Below, in pieces: positions 17,615 through 26,951 of a stretch of DNA of 64,000 nucleotides (position 1 is the stretch's first letter; each line of letters opens with the position of its first letter). Below the pieces are notes generated by a model. It was not told the DNA's origin. It saw nothing but the letters and a program-made list of their open reading frames with translations, and did not search any database. The translations under genes were made by a program, and so were the position numbers. Origin of the DNA: JBOGXA01 sp050694175 (GTDB taxonomy: Bacteria > Actinomycetota > CADDZG01 > WHSQ01); contig JBOGXA010000003.1 of NCBI GenBank assembly GCA_050694175.1, forward strand, positions 117,497 through 181,496, given 5' to 3'.

Positions 17615-18493
17615 TTGAGGCGCAGCCTTTCTTCGAGGGTTATCGGCCGGCTCAAGGAGCGGCGGGACGTCCCCGCTCCGCGGCTGACCGCGGGCGTCGC
17701 GCCCGGCGATGCGGTCGCGCATCCGGGAATCTTCATCATCGGCGCGCAGCGCAGCGGTACCTCCCTGCTCCGGCGGATCCTGGACTCCCATTCCCGCATC
17801 GCCAGCCCTCCCGAGTCGAAGTTCATCCAACCGCTGGCTCAGGTCCTGCACGATCGCAAGGCGATGGCGGGCTTCGAGTCGATGGGCTTTTCCCGCGACG
17901 AGGTCGCGGCCGCGATGGGCGCGTTCGCGCGCGGCTTCTTCGACCGCTATGCCGCCGCCCACGGCAAGCTCCGGTGGGCCGAGAAGACCCCCAACTACGT
18001 GGACTGCCTCGACGACATTCGGTCCCTGTTCGGCCCCCGCACGCGCTTCGTCGTTATCTTGCGGCACGGCCTCGACACCGCGTACTCGCTCGCCGACCCC
18101 CACCGCACCTATCCGGCTCTCGACGAGTACCTCGACGCCGCGGGCGGTGATCGATCGGTTGCGGGCGGCCTCTTCTGGGCGGACAAGAACCGCAAGATCG
18201 AGGCCTTTCGCGTCGCGAACCCGGAGGCGTGCTACCGGCTCCGCTACGAGGAACTGACCGCCGCACCCGAAGCCGCCCTCGAGCCCCTGTTCGAGTGGCT
18301 GGGCGAGTCGTGGGAGCCCGGGGTGATCGACTACGGGGACTTCGCCCACCATGCCGGCTACGGCGACCCAGACGTCAAGCGACGGCGGAGGATCGAGCTC
18401 AACAGCGGCAAGCATGCACACTGGCCCACCGAGGTGCAGGCGGCCGTCCGCCGCGCGTGCGGGGAGATGCTGGAGGTCCTCGGCTACGAGTGA
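17615..18493 (+). CDS. Sulfotransferase family protein (1)
   Basis: About 292 aa. It probably transfers sulfate from PAPS to a sugar, lipid or other acceptor. The 5'-phosphosulfate loop is clear: FIIGAQRSGTSLLRRILDSH. The 3'-phosphate-binding segment is RFVVILRHGLDTAYSLADP. The start is uncertain: TTG at 17615 follows GAGGA by 9 nt, GTG at 17597 is also in frame, and the frame is open from 17480. No signal peptide, so it acts in the cytoplasm. A second, different sulfotransferase lies at 30.5 kb. Confidence 0.83.
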   Translation: MRRSLSSRVIGRLKERRDVPAPRLTAGVAPGDAVAHPGIFIIGAQRSGTSLLRRILDSHSRIASPPESKFIQPLAQVLHDRKAMAGFESMGFSRDEVAAAMGAFARGFFDRYAAAHGKLRWAEKTPNYVDCLDDIRSLFGPRTRFVVILRHGLDTAYSLADPHRTYPALDEYLDAAGGDRSVAGGLFWADKNRKIEAFRVANPEACYRLRYEELTAAPEAALEPLFEWLGESWEPGVIDYGDFAHHAGYGDPDVKRRRRIELNSGKHAHWPTEVQAAVRRACGEMLEVLGYE

Positions 18494-18524
18494 CGTTGCC
18501 CCCCTTCCGGCGCTGGCCGACTAC

Positions 18525-19727
18525 GTGTCCGTACTGTTACCGGCGACTAGTGACGCACGTGTCGACGTCGTGGAGGCGGATGAGAGGTGGCGCCCGCCGG
18601 GTCCACGTCACGACGCCGACGTGATGCTGTGGGGCCGGGTCCCGTATCGATCTCTGCCCGCGCCGGCGCGCGCCGCGTCCCACGTCGCCTCTCGGGAGCG
18701 GGCGCTGGCCGCGTCGGAGGGGCGGGCCCCGGAGGGAATGCGCTCTCACCGAGTTCACCGTCTGGCCCCGCCGCCGGGCGCCGCGGGCGGCGTCCGCAGA
18801 CGAGTCCGGGACTTCCTGTACGGAGGTGCAGTCGTCGAGTTCGTGCGGGGAGCGCGGCCGCCGCGGATCGCCGATGTGGTTGCGGCCGCGGCGGGGGTCG
18901 GTCTCGAAGAGAGGTCCCTCGGCCTCGGCGCCGACCGCGCCGCGGTCGCCCGGGCCCGCCGCGGCGGGCAGGAGTTGATCCTGCGCATGGCCCCCGCGGG
19001 CGTCGTTTCCGACCCTTCCGCCGCAGCGGACGCGCTCGTGCGCCTCGAGGCTGCAGGAGTGAGAGGGGTGCCCCGGCTCCGGGGACGAGGGCACGCCGCC
19101 GGCGCGAACTGGGCACTGGAGTCCGTCGTGGCCGGCCGGCGGCCGCGCACCATCACCGTGCGCGTCGCCGCCCAGGCCGTGTCGTTTTGCGCGTCGCTTC
19201 CTTCCACCGGGGGCCCGCCCACGGCCCTGAAAGAGGAATTGGGCACGCTCGCCGAACTGCTGCCGGAGCGGGCGGGTGACCTCGACGGAGCGTGGCACCG
19301 GCTCGCGTCGCTGAACGATGCGGCCCCGGCGGTGCTGCGCCACGGGGACTTCTGGCACGGCAACCTCCTCGTCGGCCGCGGGGGTCTCAGCGGGGTCATC
19401 GACTGGGACACGTGGCACGCGTCGTCGCTCCCCGGCATCGACGTCCTCCATCTCTTCTATGCCTGTCGGGCAACGCGCCGCGGCCGCCGGGGGTTCGGAG
19501 ACGTGTGGCCGCAACGGCCGTGGCGATCCGCCGCGTTTGCGGACTTCGCCGGCCACTACTGGCAGCGCCTCGGCTTCGCGCCCGACCCGGATCTGCTTGA
19601 CGTCATCGGCGTCGCGTGGTGGACGGGATGGGCCAGCCGGGTGTTGCGACGCCACCCCCGGTTGGCCCGGGACGCGAAGTGGATGCAGCACAACGTCGGG
19701 TCGGTCGTGGACGCGGTGGTGAGGTGA
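18525..19727 (+). CDS. APH-fold phosphotransferase (aminoglycoside phosphotransferase/choline kinase superfamily)
   Basis: About 400 aa from GTG at 18525; the start is uncertain because the frame is open upstream. The C-terminal half carries the kinase catalytic loop LRHGDFWHGNLLV (HxDxxxxN pattern) and the metal-binding GVIDWDTW. The N-terminal 150 residues are rich in Ala, Arg and Pro and are not recognised. Members phosphorylate small hydroxyl compounds, including sugars and antibiotics. Given the polysaccharide neighbours, a role in precursor modification is more likely than resistance, but this is inference. The stop overlaps the next start (GTGA). Confidence 0.72.
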   Translation: MSVLLPATSDARVDVVEADERWRPPGPRHDADVMLWGRVPYRSLPAPARAASHVASRERALAASEGRAPEGMRSHRVHRLAPPPGAAGGVRRRVRDFLYGGAVVEFVRGARPPRIADVVAAAAGVGLEERSLGLGADRAAVARARRGGQELILRMAPAGVVSDPSAAADALVRLEAAGVRGVPRLRGRGHAAGANWALESVVAGRRPRTITVRVAAQAVSFCASLPSTGGPPTALKEELGTLAELLPERAGDLDGAWHRLASLNDAAPAVLRHGDFWHGNLLVGRGGLSGVIDWDTWHASSLPGIDVLHLFYACRATRRGRRGFGDVWPQRPWRSAAFADFAGHYWQRLGFAPDPDLLDVIGVAWWTGWASRVLRRHPRLARDAKWMQHNVGSVVDAVVR

Positions 19728-20680
19728 CGGCTCCTGGGGCCCGGCCGGGCCGGCGGCGGTGCCGAGCTCTCGCCGCGGTCGTGCTTGCCGCGGCCGTGCT
19801 GGCGGGGGCATGCTCGCCGGGCGGGGGCGATGCCCGGGACGAGCGGGACACGCAGGAGGGCGCGGGTGATCGCACCCCGGCCGGGGGCGGGGACCCGCTC
19901 CCGGCCGGAGGAGTGCGCTTCGTTGTCGTCGGCGATTTCGGGACCGGAAAGGCCCCCCAGCAGGAGGTCGCGGACGCCATGTGCGAGCACCATGCGCGCG
20001 AGCCCTTCGACTTCATCGTCAGCACCGGCGACAACGTCTACCCGGACGGTGAGCCCGAAGACTTCCACGACAACTTCATAGAGCCGTACGAGTGCCTGAC
20101 CGACAGAGGCGTACGGTGGCACGCGACGCTGGGGAACCACGATGCCTCCACGGACGGCGGGCAGCCACAGATCGACGATCCGGCCTTCGGCATGCCGGCG
20201 AGCTACTACACATGGCGGCTGCGCCCGATCTCGTTCGTGATGCTCGACTCCAACGAGCTCGACAATCCCGAGGTCGAGCAGATCGCGTGGATGGAGGAGC
20301 GCCTCGCCACCGCCCGCACTGCGCGGTGGACGGTTGTCGTGTTCCACGACCCCGTCTACTCCGCCGGTCAGCACGGCTCGACCCCGAGGTTCGACACGCT
20401 CCTGGCGGACAGGTTCGAGCAGCTCGGCGTCGACCTCGTCCTGAACGGTCACGATCATCTCTATGCGCGCGCACACAAGGACGGCATCGACTACGTGGTC
20501 ACGGGAGGGGGAGGTGCGCCGATCGACGAATGCCTGAGCTCGGTCCCCCCGGAAGTGTCGAAGTGCATCCCCGAGCTCCACTACACGGAGGTCGAGGCCG
20601 GCCCGAAGGAGCTGACCGTGACCGCGATCGCGCCGGACGACCGGATCCTGGACCGGTTCGAGATCCGGCCGTCGTCCTGA
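19724..20680 (+). CDS. Lipoprotein metallophosphatase (purple acid phosphatase-like)
   Basis: 318 aa from GTG at 19724, overlapping the stop of the kinase gene. The N-terminus has Arg residues, a hydrophobic stretch and the lipobox LAGAC, so it is exported and lipid-anchored. The calcineurin-like metal site is complete: GDFGTG, GDNVYPDG, GNHD, FHDPVY and GHDHLYAR. The spacing resembles small purple acid phosphatases. Likely substrates are extracellular phosphate esters or a phosphorylated glycan; the upstream APH-fold kinase is a suggestive partner, unproven. Confidence 0.82.
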   Translation: MTAPGARPGRRRCRALAAVVLAAAVLAGACSPGGGDARDERDTQEGAGDRTPAGGGDPLPAGGVRFVVVGDFGTGKAPQQEVADAMCEHHAREPFDFIVSTGDNVYPDGEPEDFHDNFIEPYECLTDRGVRWHATLGNHDASTDGGQPQIDDPAFGMPASYYTWRLRPISFVMLDSNELDNPEVEQIAWMEERLATARTARWTVVVFHDPVYSAGQHGSTPRFDTLLADRFEQLGVDLVLNGHDHLYARAHKDGIDYVVTGGGGAPIDECLSSVPPEVSKCIPELHYTEVEAGPKELTVTAIAPDDRILDRFEIRPSS

Positions 20681-20715
20681 TGCGAGCCGGACGTCGCTCA
20701 GATGCGCGCCGGCGT

Positions 20716-22116
20716 TCAGGGGCTGGGGCGTGCGCCGTCCGCCGGCGCCGGGGGCGTCGGCGCGTCGGAGAGCGTATCGACGAACTGGAGCTCGTTGTGC
20801 ACGTGGACCCTGCGGACGTGAGCGGAAACCCCGACCACCGCGCCGCTGGACTCGGTCACGACCTGCTTCGTCGTCGTCGCGACCCCTTCGGACGCGGGTC
20901 GAACCCATGGGATGGCGCTTCCGAACCCCGGGTCCTCGAATGACGACGCCCACAGATAGACCCCATCACGCCGGGGCGCGAAGACGTAGAGGCCATCGAC
21001 CTCGGGCGAGAGCAACAAGGTGGGCTTGGTAACCCTTGCGGCCACCGGCACCACAGGGTGCGCGTGCCACGACGACGAGTCGTCGCTGCGTTCGAGGACC
21101 AGGATCAGAGGGTCGGTGGAGTCCGGGATGGGGGCGTCGTTGAGCGACGTCTTGACGGCGGCGAAGACGCGGTCACCGTACGCCTTGACGCTGACGTGGT
21201 CGTCGGCGCACGCAGACGAGGTCTCGGTCGGGCAGCCCCCAACCGTGGTCGCGCCCCCGTAGGCGGTCTCGAGGTTCCACGAGTCCTCCGAGATGGGAGC
21301 CTGATCGTCCCGCCATGCGAACTGAAACCGGCGCGTCACTTGGTCCGACCACAGGACCCCGATCCTCTCGGCCCCCGCGGAGCCCCACGATACGACCGCG
21401 GAGACGTCGTCCGGCTTGACCGTGTCCACCGGCAGCGGAACGTACTCGAATGCCTCGGCGTCCGACGCCTTGAACGCAACCCGAACCTCGCCCGCGTCGC
21501 TCACGAAGCTGGTCCACAGCCGCCCCAAACCGTCGACGGCGAGCGTAAGGGCCTCGGGGCTCTCGGGGCTGATGATCACGGGGAGGGCCGGGACGCCCCA
21601 CCGCCCCGAGCCCTCGTAACGGAGCTGGTACAGCTTGCTCGCACGCACGTCCCCGCTCGTCGGCGAGTTCTTGGCACGTACCGCGATGCTTGCGGTCGAG
21701 GTTTCGGAATCGTAGACAGCATCGGCCTTGGCCCACGGGTCTGCGCCGGGGAGCCGGACGCGAGCTTGCCACCCACCCTCCACTAATTCGTAAAGGTACA
21801 GTCCGGGAGGCTTCCCACCCCGGAAGGTCCCGAGAACCGCCCACCAGCGGTTGTCGTCGGTGTAGAAGAGCTTGCTCTCGGTCGCTTCCGCGGTCGCGCG
21901 CTCGCTCCCTACGGTTGCCTTCCTGCCGTAGGAGAAGTCCACTGCCCCGTCGGGGAATGCGATTCGAGGAGCGGGGCGCATCTCCGGGGCGTTCGTCCCC
22001 GACGACGCGGCGGCACGGATCGACGGGGGTCGCTCGGCTCTTAGGCTCGACACCGCGACGGTAGCCGCCGCCACCGCAGGCGCAAGCAACAGCAAAGGAT
22101 GTGGTCTCAAACCCAT
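20716..22116 (-). CDS. Secreted repeat-rich protein, paralogue of the gene at 32518-33744
   Basis: 466 aa. ATG at 22116 follows GGGAAGG and gives a signal peptide, with a hydrophobic core LLLLAPAVAAATVAVSSL. The rest has repeated short beta-like segments suggesting a propeller fold, though I cannot prove it. Motifs shared with the paralogue 11 kb away, in the same order: ESKLFYTD, RWWAVLG, ADPWxKAD, EALTxAxD, GxLWTx, IGVxWSDQ, ETAYGG, GGCP, ACADDH, KPTLLLxP, YVF and TKQVxT. Function unknown. It converges with the metallophosphatase and is divergent from the Wzz-like gene. Confidence 0.72.
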   Translation of the reverse strand: MGLRPHPLLLLAPAVAAATVAVSSLRAERPPSIRAAASSGTNAPEMRPAPRIAFPDGAVDFSYGRKATVGSERATAEATESKLFYTDDNRWWAVLGTFRGGKPPGLYLYELVEGGWQARVRLPGADPWAKADAVYDSETSTASIAVRAKNSPTSGDVRASKLYQLRYEGSGRWGVPALPVIISPESPEALTLAVDGLGRLWTSFVSDAGEVRVAFKASDAEAFEYVPLPVDTVKPDDVSAVVSWGSAGAERIGVLWSDQVTRRFQFAWRDDQAPISEDSWNLETAYGGATTVGGCPTETSSACADDHVSVKAYGDRVFAAVKTSLNDAPIPDSTDPLILVLERSDDSSSWHAHPVVPVAARVTKPTLLLSPEVDGLYVFAPRRDGVYLWASSFEDPGFGSAIPWVRPASEGVATTTKQVVTESSGAVVGVSAHVRRVHVHNELQFVDTLSDAPTPPAPADGARPSP

Positions 22117-22242
22117 GACCTTCCCGCGGGGGGTAGAAACTGTGGCTATGATCCTGCCACAGTGGATCTCCACGAAAAACGCGTTCCTGTACCGCATCTC
22201 CTGCCCTCTACCGCCTTCATCGACTGATCAAGGACGTGCCGT

Positions 22243-23457
22243 GTGACTGAGCTTGTAGGCACAGGCGGCGGAGCACTCTCCGGCTCCGACCGACCTGTGT
22301 GGCGCTACGTCGTCCGCTGGTGGTGGATCATCGTCCTCGGCGGCATCGCGGGGGCGACAGTCGGCCTGGTTACGGCGTCCGATGTCCCCGTCGTCTACGA
22401 GGCCCGCTCGATCGTGTTCGCGTCGGAGAGTTCGATTCCCGCTGAGGACTTCGAGAACCTCGGAGCGTCGGCGTTCGCCACCGACACCGTGATCCAGCCG
22501 GTGATCACCGAGCTCGGGCTCGACGTGTCCGTGGAGGAGCTCCTTAGCAGCAACCAGCTTCAGGGTGCGCCCATCCGCGACACAACCGCCGTGCGCGTCA
22601 TCGGGCGCGCCTCGGATCCTCGACTGGCAGCCGACCTCGTGAACACGGCCGCAGAGAGCTTTGCCAACACCGCCACGTTCAACGGCATGGGGAATTTCAG
22701 CCAGTTCGGCGATGCAGCCGTTCCCGACAGACCCCTCTCGGCTCCCACCAGGCTTTACGTGCTCGTCGGCGGGGTTGCGGGAGGTGCGGCCGTGGCGCTG
22801 CTCTTGCTGGTGCTCTACTTCTTCTACGAGCCGACGCTCACCGAGGAGGGCGCGCGCGATGCCTTCGGTGCAGACCGCTCCTACACCGGGCGTGTGCGGG
22901 TGCCTCTGACGAACATCTTGCGAAAAAGCGACAAGTCGAAGGCCGTGAAGGTTCGTCCGCACGGACTGTTGCCGGCCATCCAGCGCGCGCTCGATACGAA
23001 CGAGTCACCGGACGTCAGTCGGGTGTGCCTCGTTGCCCTGGAGTCGCGCGTTGGCCGTGGGGGCCGGGCAACTGTGCTGATGAACCAGCTCGTCGCTCAA
23101 CAGCAGAACGGGGCCCCGCAGCCGACCTCGGCGGGTGACGTGGTCGGTGACTCCCCACGCGAGCTCGCCGCCGGGGCGATGCAGGCGACCGGCGTGCGCT
23201 TCATGGCATCACTCAAACGATCGGATGTAGTGGTCGCTTTCGTCTCCGAGGGCGCGTCTCTCAAGCGAGTGCGGGACCTTCGCGACGAGGTGCGGATCAC
23301 GCCTGCGGTGAAGCGCCGGATCGTCGTGTTCGTTAGGCGGGCTTCGCGGCGATCGCTCGCGGCGGATAATCGACGGGGATCGGTGGCCGACCAGATCTCT
23401 CTGCTGCGGCGCCCTCAGCTACGCGGATCATCACGAAGACAAGCCAGAAATACTTGA
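22243..23457 (+). CDS. Wzz-like chain-length/polysaccharide co-polymerase protein (1)
   Basis: 404 aa from GTG at 22243 with AAGGA 8 nt upstream. The first membrane helix follows VWRYVVRWWWIIVLGGIAGA, then an outside domain with the Wzz-type NxxxxxAxxLAN pattern in ADLVNTAAESFANTATF, then a second helix LYVLVGGVAGGAAVALLLLV. The cytoplasmic C-terminal 220 residues are unusual and lack a Walker A motif, so it is not a fused BY-kinase. Wzz-type proteins set polysaccharide length. The last 125 nt overlap the convergent ligase gene; that tail is Arg/Ser-rich and poorly constrained. Confidence 0.74.
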   Translation: MTELVGTGGGALSGSDRPVWRYVVRWWWIIVLGGIAGATVGLVTASDVPVVYEARSIVFASESSIPAEDFENLGASAFATDTVIQPVITELGLDVSVEELLSSNQLQGAPIRDTTAVRVIGRASDPRLAADLVNTAAESFANTATFNGMGNFSQFGDAAVPDRPLSAPTRLYVLVGGVAGGAAVALLLLVLYFFYEPTLTEEGARDAFGADRSYTGRVRVPLTNILRKSDKSKAVKVRPHGLLPAIQRALDTNESPDVSRVCLVALESRVGRGGRATVLMNQLVAQQQNGAPQPTSAGDVVGDSPRELAAGAMQATGVRFMASLKRSDVVVAFVSEGASLKRVRDLRDEVRITPAVKRRIVVFVRRASRRSLAADNRRGSVADQISLLRRPQLRGSSRRQARNT

Positions 23458-24715
23458 ACCAGATCGCGCTCAAGAACATCTCCGCGACGAAAATCGCTAT
23501 GACGGCTCCGCGGAGAGCGGGTGCGACCTGATGCATCCTCGGCCGGCGCAGGCTGATCCACTCGAGGGCCAGGGCCATGCCGAAGAAGGTTAATCCGACC
23601 ACGCCCGTTTCCACGGCAAGGCTCAGATAGACGTTGTGGGCAGGGCGATCCAGGCCTACGTTCTTCTGTGCCCCGGAGAAGGCAAAAGCGTCGGTGTACG
23701 CGTGGGGGAAGTTCCCGAAACCCGCCCCGAAGGCACAGTGGAGCTCGCACGCCCGTTTGCCGACGGTCCAGATCTCGAGGCGACCAGAGCCGTCGTCCTG
23801 CGTTCTCGTGATGCGGGTCAGAGTGTCGCTCGCGATGACGCGGGCGGTCGCGCTCTGAGGGGCGAGAGCCATCACCGCGGCGCCGGCTACGAAGACGAGC
23901 GCGACCGTCCCCACGATGCCCCACGCGGTCCTGCGGGCGATTTCTCGGACGCCCGGGAGATGCCGGGCATTCGCGATCACGACGGCCACTGCGATGGTGC
24001 ACGCGAGTAGTCCGCCGCGTGACCCCGTGAGGAGGATGGCGGTGCACGACAGAAGCAGGCCCGAGCCCCCAAGCACCCTCCACGACCGCGCGCTCCACCA
24101 CCGTGTGCCGCCCAGCAAGAGGCGTTCGAGCGACAGCACCGCCGGCAGCAGTAGAGAGGCCGCAAGGATGTTGGGGTTTGCCTCCCGGGGATCCGAGGCC
24201 ACGGACAGCCGCTGGGTGACCCCGTGCGTGGGGAGATTCTCGCCGGGCAGCAGACTCAAGGCATAGAGGCCGACGACGATGCCGCCCACGATGATGCCGA
24301 CTCGCAGCGCGTCGAGGTCCGTCTCGCTCGCGGGGACGAGCGAGACGACGACCAGCAAAGCCAGCAGCGGCACCGCGAGAACCAGTTCCTCGACCGCGGA
24401 GCGGGCACTCAAGGCCCAGAAGGCGGACAACGTCGCCCACGTCAGGAACAACATCCACGCGGCCACCGGCAGCGTCGGGATCCTGCCCCGCCGGTACAGG
24501 ACGACGTGGCCCACGCCCGCGAGGATCACCAGCCCGCCGAGGAGGGAGCTCAGCGTGTTGAAAGGTTCCGGGAAGGGGACCGACAATCTCACCACGCTGG
24601 CAATCGGCAGGGTGGCCGCGTACAGAGGCAGGATCGTCCGCGCCGGACGAGCGACGAAGGCCGCCAGCAGCGGCAGCGTCGCTAGTGCGGCGAGGGCGGC
24701 AACCGGCAGCGTCAA
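23333..24715 (-). CDS. O-antigen ligase/polymerase-like membrane protein
   Basis: 460 aa, about 11-12 membrane helices with a large exported loop carrying GRLEIWTVGKRACELH and FGAGFGNFPHAYT, then RPAHNVYLSLAVETGVVGL, the typical Wzy_C/WaaL pattern with the conserved H-N-x-Y-L. TTG at 24715 is preferred because AAGGA lies about 8 nt upstream and membrane helices start here; the frame is open much further upstream without conserved sequence. It would polymerise or attach polysaccharide outside the membrane. It is divergent from the second Wzz-like gene, 54 nt away. Confidence 0.83.
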   Translation of the reverse strand: MTLPVAALAALATLPLLAAFVARPARTILPLYAATLPIASVVRLSVPFPEPFNTLSSLLGGLVILAGVGHVVLYRRGRIPTLPVAAWMLFLTWATLSAFWALSARSAVEELVLAVPLLALLVVVSLVPASETDLDALRVGIIVGGIVVGLYALSLLPGENLPTHGVTQRLSVASDPREANPNILAASLLLPAVLSLERLLLGGTRWWSARSWRVLGGSGLLLSCTAILLTGSRGGLLACTIAVAVVIANARHLPGVREIARRTAWGIVGTVALVFVAGAAVMALAPQSATARVIASDTLTRITRTQDDGSGRLEIWTVGKRACELHCAFGAGFGNFPHAYTDAFAFSGAQKNVGLDRPAHNVYLSLAVETGVVGLTFFGMALALEWISLRRPRMHQVAPALRGAVIAIFVAEMFLSAIWFKYFWLVFVMIRVAEGAAAERSGRPPIPVDYPPRAIAAKPA

Positions 24716-24769
24716 GGTGGGTCCTTCTCTTCGAACGTCTTCCTGGATCGCCTCGGCGCTCGATATCTT

Positions 24770-25729
24770 ATGAAGAGTATGAACGACGAGGGGGCTGTCC
24801 TCGACTGGGTGCGCTTCTACGGCTTGTTCGTCGTCGTACTGATCGTACTCGGCTGCGCCGGCGGGCTCGCCTATAACAGGCTGACTTCGGGGGGCTTTGA
24901 AGCCACCTCGATCGTCCTCGAGACCTCCGGGCGCATCTCGCCGAACCGGCTCGGGCCGGTTGCGGAAGCCGTGTTCAGGACCGAGGAGGTCTACGGCCCG
25001 GCCATGCGGGAGCTGGGCCTTGATCAGTCCCCGGAGCAATTTCTCAACGAGACCGTCGACCTCCGTCCTGTGCCCGATGCCAGCGCTCTGATCGTGGTAG
25101 GTCGAGCCGACAGCCTCGAGGACGCGAAATCGATCTCGAATGCGACCGCGCGATCCCTCGAGACCGCGTTCGCCGAACGGGTTGAACTCACCAACTTCGT
25201 CGTCTTCGGCACGCCGGAGGCCGCGTCGTTGCCCGAGGGCGTCGCCCCGGCGGTTGGGGTGGTCCTCGGTGGCGCGATGGGGTTTTGGCTCGCCTTGTCG
25301 GCCGCGGTGATCCACTACTGGCGAGTGCGCCCGGTCCTGCGCTTGGAGCGCGCCCTCGGGATTACGGGTGCCGATCTGGTTCTGGTCCTCGACGGGTGGG
25401 GCCGGTGGCTGGGATTGCTGAGGGGGAGGCCGCGCGTGAAGAACAGCCCCTCCAACCGCCGCCGTTACGAACACGCCGGCGCGTCGGGGCCGACCGCCCG
25501 GGTGCCGAGGCTCGAGTCGCTGCGTCGCGCGGCCGCGGACCCGGCGCCCGCGGAAGACAGGGACCCGGACAGGGCGCGGTCCGCGGAAGCTGCGCTCGCC
25601 GCAGACGATGAGACCACGATCGTCTCCTACCCCGGCGTTTCGGAGCGGTACCTCGTGGAGGCGAGCCGCTTCGCGTCCTCTCTTGCCGGCGGTTCCAGAG
25701 GTCGCCCCTCCCTCGTATGGGTGCATTGA
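24770..25729 (+). CDS. Wzz-like chain-length protein (2)
   Basis: 319 aa. Two membrane helices, about 15-35 (FYGLFVVVLIVLGCAGGLAY) and about 165-190, frame a short exported domain of about 130 residues with SISNATARSLETAF. The C-terminal 130 residues are cytoplasmic, Arg/Ala-rich and lack a kinase motif. It is shorter than the paralogue at 22.2 kb and only weakly like it. ATG at 24770 or 24779 could be the start. It probably works with the adjacent ligase and glycosyltransferase in polysaccharide length control. Confidence 0.66.
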   Translation: MKSMNDEGAVLDWVRFYGLFVVVLIVLGCAGGLAYNRLTSGGFEATSIVLETSGRISPNRLGPVAEAVFRTEEVYGPAMRELGLDQSPEQFLNETVDLRPVPDASALIVVGRADSLEDAKSISNATARSLETAFAERVELTNFVVFGTPEAASLPEGVAPAVGVVLGGAMGFWLALSAAVIHYWRVRPVLRLERALGITGADLVLVLDGWGRWLGLLRGRPRVKNSPSNRRRYEHAGASGPTARVPRLESLRRAAADPAPAEDRDPDRARSAEAALAADDETTIVSYPGVSERYLVEASRFASSLAGGSRGRPSLVWVH

Positions 25730-25823
25730 CGCGCACTCGTCTGTCCCGACCCGAGGAAGAGGAGCCGGCAGCGGGCGGGGGCGGCGGGGCCCGGCCGAGT
25801 CGGAAGGGAGCTACGAGGCTGCC

Positions 25824-26951
25824 GTGAGGACGCGACGGTCGCAGCGGTCCCCGCGCCGTGTGCTCGTTGTCGGGCAAGGGCCGCCGACGAGCGGAGGGAT
25901 CCCTACATTCGTCACCCGGCTGGTCGCCGACCCCGCTCTCGGAGCGGCCTTCGACATCGACTACCTCAACACGACGCCGACGGGGGAGAAGCGCCCCGGG
26001 GGCCTCACACCGGGAAACGTCCGGCAGCTCCTCTCGGACGTTCGCGGGGTGTATGTGCGTGGAGCCGGTGCCGGCATCGTGCACTTGCACCTCGCCCCCG
26101 TTCCCGTGCTGCCGCTGCTGCGCGCGCTGCTACTCGCGGCCTCGGCGCGTGCCGCAGGTGCCCGGGTCATTCTCCACGCGCATACGGGGAGGCTGCCGGC
26201 GGCGCTGCGCAGTCGCTTCTACAGGAGCCTCTTCCGCGTGGTCTGCGGCGTGGTGGAAACGCTTGTGGTCGCGTCCCGCGAGGCTGAGATCGCCGCCGGT
26301 AGGGTGTGCAACAGGGTAGTTCGCATCGAGAACGGGATCGATGTCGGGGAGCTCGACGGCCCGGTCATACAGGGCACGACTCCGCCCGTTCTGTCGTTCG
26401 TCGGCACGGTGTGTGAACGCAAGGGACTGTTGGAGCTGCGCGACGCCCTGGTCGGGCTCGGGGCCGAGCACGGCGATTGCCCGCTGCAAGTGTGGATAAT
26501 CGGCGACGCGCGGCAGGAAGGCCCCGGCGTGTTCGAGCGCATGCAACGGGCGTACGCCGATGCGGGGCTGAGCGACGTCGAGTTCCTCGGCCGGCTGGAT
26601 CGGGCCGAGGTGCTGGAGCGGCTACGGCGCTCGGAGATCTTCTGCCTCCCGTCACACTGGGAGGCCTTCCCCCTCTCCGTCCTGGAGGCGATGGCTGCGG
26701 GCACCGCTGTGGTCGCCAGCTCCGTCGGCGACGTTCCCGAGATGCTCGCCGACGGCGAGGCGGGGATCCTCGTCGCGCCGGGAGACTCCGGGGAGCTCAG
26801 CGCCGCGCTGGGTTCGCTGGTGACCGATCCCGACCGCCGCGGGCGGCTCGGCCGGGCGGCCCGCCGGCGCGTCCACAACCGGTACAGCTGGGGCGCGACG
26901 ATCGGAGCGATCGATCACCTGTACCGGGGCATCGGGGCTCATTCGAGATAG
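25824..26951 (+). CDS. Glycosyltransferase family 4 (GT-B)
   Basis: 375 aa from GTG at 25824, with GAGG 5 nt upstream; the frame is open from 25608. It begins RVLVVGQGPPTSGGIPTFVT, the donor/acceptor glycine loop of GT4. The C-terminal half has FVGTVCERKGLLEL, FLGRLDRAEVLERL and the E-x7-E motif EAFPLSVLEAMAAGTAVVAS followed by GDVPEM. It should transfer a sugar from a nucleotide donor to a growing lipid-linked glycan at the cytoplasmic membrane face. The 3' end overlaps that of the convergent phosphodiesterase-like gene by 13 nt. Confidence 0.88.
   Translation: MRTRRSQRSPRRVLVVGQGPPTSGGIPTFVTRLVADPALGAAFDIDYLNTTPTGEKRPGGLTPGNVRQLLSDVRGVYVRGAGAGIVHLHLAPVPVLPLLRALLLAASARAAGARVILHAHTGRLPAALRSRFYRSLFRVVCGVVETLVVASREAEIAAGRVCNRVVRIENGIDVGELDGPVIQGTTPPVLSFVGTVCERKGLLELRDALVGLGAEHGDCPLQVWIIGDARQEGPGVFERMQRAYADAGLSDVEFLGRLDRAEVLERLRRSEIFCLPSHWEAFPLSVLEAMAAGTAVVASSVGDVPEMLADGEAGILVAPGDSGELSAALGSLVTDPDRRGRLGRAARRRVHNRYSWGATIGAIDHLYRGIGAHSR

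Noticed and set aside
18537..19811. A 424-codon minus-strand frame opposite the APH-fold kinase
   Set aside because: The plus frame has the HGDxxxxN and IDWD motifs; the minus frame is Arg/Pro-rich without features.
24770..25726. Upstream extension of the O-antigen-ligase frame on the minus strand to 25726
   Set aside because: The extension is Arg/Pro/Gln-rich and antisense to a Wzz-like gene with two membrane helices; the TTG at 24715 has a ribosome-binding site and starts the membrane domain.
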